Positions 13,139-14,008 of a stretch of DNA of 14,008 nucleotides are shown here, piece after piece. Source of the stretch: Candidatus Aminicenantota bacterium (GTDB taxonomy: Bacteria; Acidobacteriota; Aminicenantia; Aminicenantales; JAFGBC01); assembly GCA_016933355.1 (NCBI GenBank), contig JAFGBC010000318.1, forward strand, positions 1-14,008. Reading direction: 5' to 3'. The notes under the pieces were generated by a model, which had not been told where the DNA came from, did no database searches, and worked only from the letters and a program-made list of their open reading frames with translations. A program made the translations under genes and the position numbers. Each line of letters opens with the position of its first letter. Position 1 is the first letter of the stretch.

Positions 13139-14008
13139 ATGATCGATCGAGAAAGGAGGAGTCTCATCGACGAGCCCTCCCGTGCGTCCGAAATCCGGCG
13201 CCCGAGCCGTGGTCTCCAAGCCCGCGTCGCTATCCATGGGCTCATCGCCACGAGCCCGGACGTTCGTTCCCTGCTGGCCGGGGCCGCCCGAATCCTCAAA
13301 TCGGAAATCGGATTAGGCGCTGTCCGCTTTTTCCAGTACGACGCCAAGGACCGGCCGCAGTTCCTGTCCGGAAAAAGCCGGAGGGGGGACCTCGATTTCT
13401 CGTTTTGCCGGCCTTGGATGTGCGCGTCCTCCGTCCGAACGGACTGCCCTCTCGCCGTCACCCGCCGCGGCCGGACCTGGTCCCGCTGCGTTCTTCTCCG
13501 ACACGGCCGAACGACCTTCGGGTTTGTCTGCGTCACGGGCCGGTCCGGCTCCGCCGCTCCCGCCGCCTCCGAACTCAAGCTGCTCAGAGACGTCGGGCGC
13601 GACCTGGGGCACGCCCTCCGGATCCAGCGCCGGGAGGACCACCACCGGAGGCTCGAGGCCGAGCTGACCGCCCTCAAGGATTTCCACCAAAACATCGTCG
13701 CGAGCCTGGCCGAAGGCATCCTGATCGAGGACGCCCAGGGGATCATCACCTTCGTCAATCCCAGCCTGGAGAGGCTCCTCGACTATAAGGCCGATGAGCT
13801 CATCGGACTCCCTTGGACGAAGATCGTGCCCCCCCGCGAGATCCATTCGATCGGGAAGAAGGTCCGAGCGCGTCGGACGAGAACCCTGGAGGCCTATCCG
13901 GCCAGCCTCCTGGCCAGAGACGGCCGTGAGATCCCGGTCCTGATCGGCGCCCAATCCCTCTTCGACGGGGACCGCCTGCGGGGCGTGCTTTCGGCCTTCA
14001 CCGACATC
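13139..14008 (+). CDS. GAF/PAS-domain sensory protein (3' end outside the window)
   Basis: Open from ATG 13139 to the window edge, 290 codons visible, with no stop reached. Residues about 28-155 look like a diverged GAF domain: ARVAIHGLIATSPDVRSLL, then ARILKSEIGLGAVRFFQYD and a later GFVCVTG strand. It holds five cysteines (90, 95, 103, 117, 131). A charged helical linker, RIQRREDHHRRLEAELTALKDFHQN (161-185), is probably a coiled coil. A PAS domain follows from about 186: NIVASLAEGILIEDAQGIITFVN, ERLLDYKADELIG, then RDGREIPVLIG and FTDI at the edge. Such proteins usually end in a histidine kinase, diguanylate cyclase or sigma54-activator module, which is not visible here. ATG 13139 is the only standard start but has no ribosome site; ATC 13166 has a perfect one. 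Confidence 0.82.
   Translation, partial: MIDRERRSLIDEPSRASEIRRPSRGLQARVAIHGLIATSPDVRSLLAGAARILKSEIGLGAVRFFQYDAKDRPQFLSGKSRRGDLDFSFCRPWMCASSVRTDCPLAVTRRGRTWSRCVLLRHGRTTFGFVCVTGRSGSAAPAASELKLLRDVGRDLGHALRIQRREDHHRRLEAELTALKDFHQNIVASLAEGILIEDAQGIITFVNPSLERLLDYKADELIGLPWTKIVPPREIHSIGKKVRARRTRTLEAYPASLLARDGREIPVLIGAQSLFDGDRLRGVLSAFTDI
13152..13159 (+). promoter_or_regulatory. Strong Shine-Dalgarno sequence inside the 5' end of the sensor gene
   Basis: AAAGGAGG is the best ribosome site in the window. It lies 13 nt downstream of ATG 13139 and 6 nt upstream of an in-frame ATC codon (13166-13168). No ATG, GTG or TTG lies in frame at a suitable distance after it. Confidence 0.7.

Noticed and set aside
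1..14008. CRISPR arrays, tRNA or rRNA genes, insertion sequences, toxin-antitoxin or phage genes
   Set aside because: No regular repeat-spacer pattern, no tRNA-like or rRNA sequence, no transposase or integrase, and no defence-type genes were seen.

Overview
The window is high-GC bacterial DNA with a strong preference for C-ending codons (GTC, CTC, ATC, GCC) and very dense gene packing. The lineage cannot be fixed from the sequence alone. The DUF1844 gene and the cysteine-rich CPALG/CCG protein both recall Acidobacteriota- or Aminicenantota-like and deltaproteobacterial genomes, but this is a weak inference from memory. No gene-free stretch exceeds 300 bases.

Region 1 (1-7265, + strand) is a ten-gene cluster for a multisubunit Mrp/Mnh-type monovalent cation/proton antiporter. 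The order is E-F-G-(DUF4040)-(MbhE-like)-B-C-D-D-D, and the first gene may begin left of the window. There is no full-length MrpA. Its C-terminal part is present as two small separate proteins, and there are three large antiporter-like proton-channel subunits. The first eight genes match, in order, the ion-translocating half (MbhA-H) of archaeal membrane-bound hydrogenase, but no hydrogenase genes follow in the window. Most neighbours overlap by 1-20 nt, which implies one mRNA with translational coupling.

Region 2 (7266-11897, + strand) holds housekeeping genes. A sigma70-like promoter with almost no leader precedes a DUF1844 gene, which is tightly followed by ribF (FMN/FAD synthesis). A second promoter-like region containing a perfect 12-bp palindrome precedes pyrR-pyrC-rnc and a zinc-finger-like protein of unknown role. 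Here pyrimidine regulation/salvage, dihydroorotase and RNase III share an apparent operon, and pyrB is absent from the usual pyrR-pyrB-pyrC position.

Region 3 (11898-14008) contains an AI-2E family membrane protein on the minus strand, convergent with region 2. A 187-bp divergent control region follows, then the start of a GAF/PAS sensory protein that runs off the right edge. The control region has an AT-rich 20-bp palindrome carrying TATAAT on both strands and three copies of a heptamer. The sensor gene has an excellent Shine-Dalgarno sequence placed before an ATC codon rather than before its only standard start codon.

The window is mostly recognisable families. I see no convincing wholly new system. 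The points most worth a second look are the stand-alone, hydrogenase-like Mrp cluster, the unusual control region with the odd start of the sensor gene, the altered key residues in RNase III, PyrR and the third MrpD, and the unassigned zinc-finger protein.
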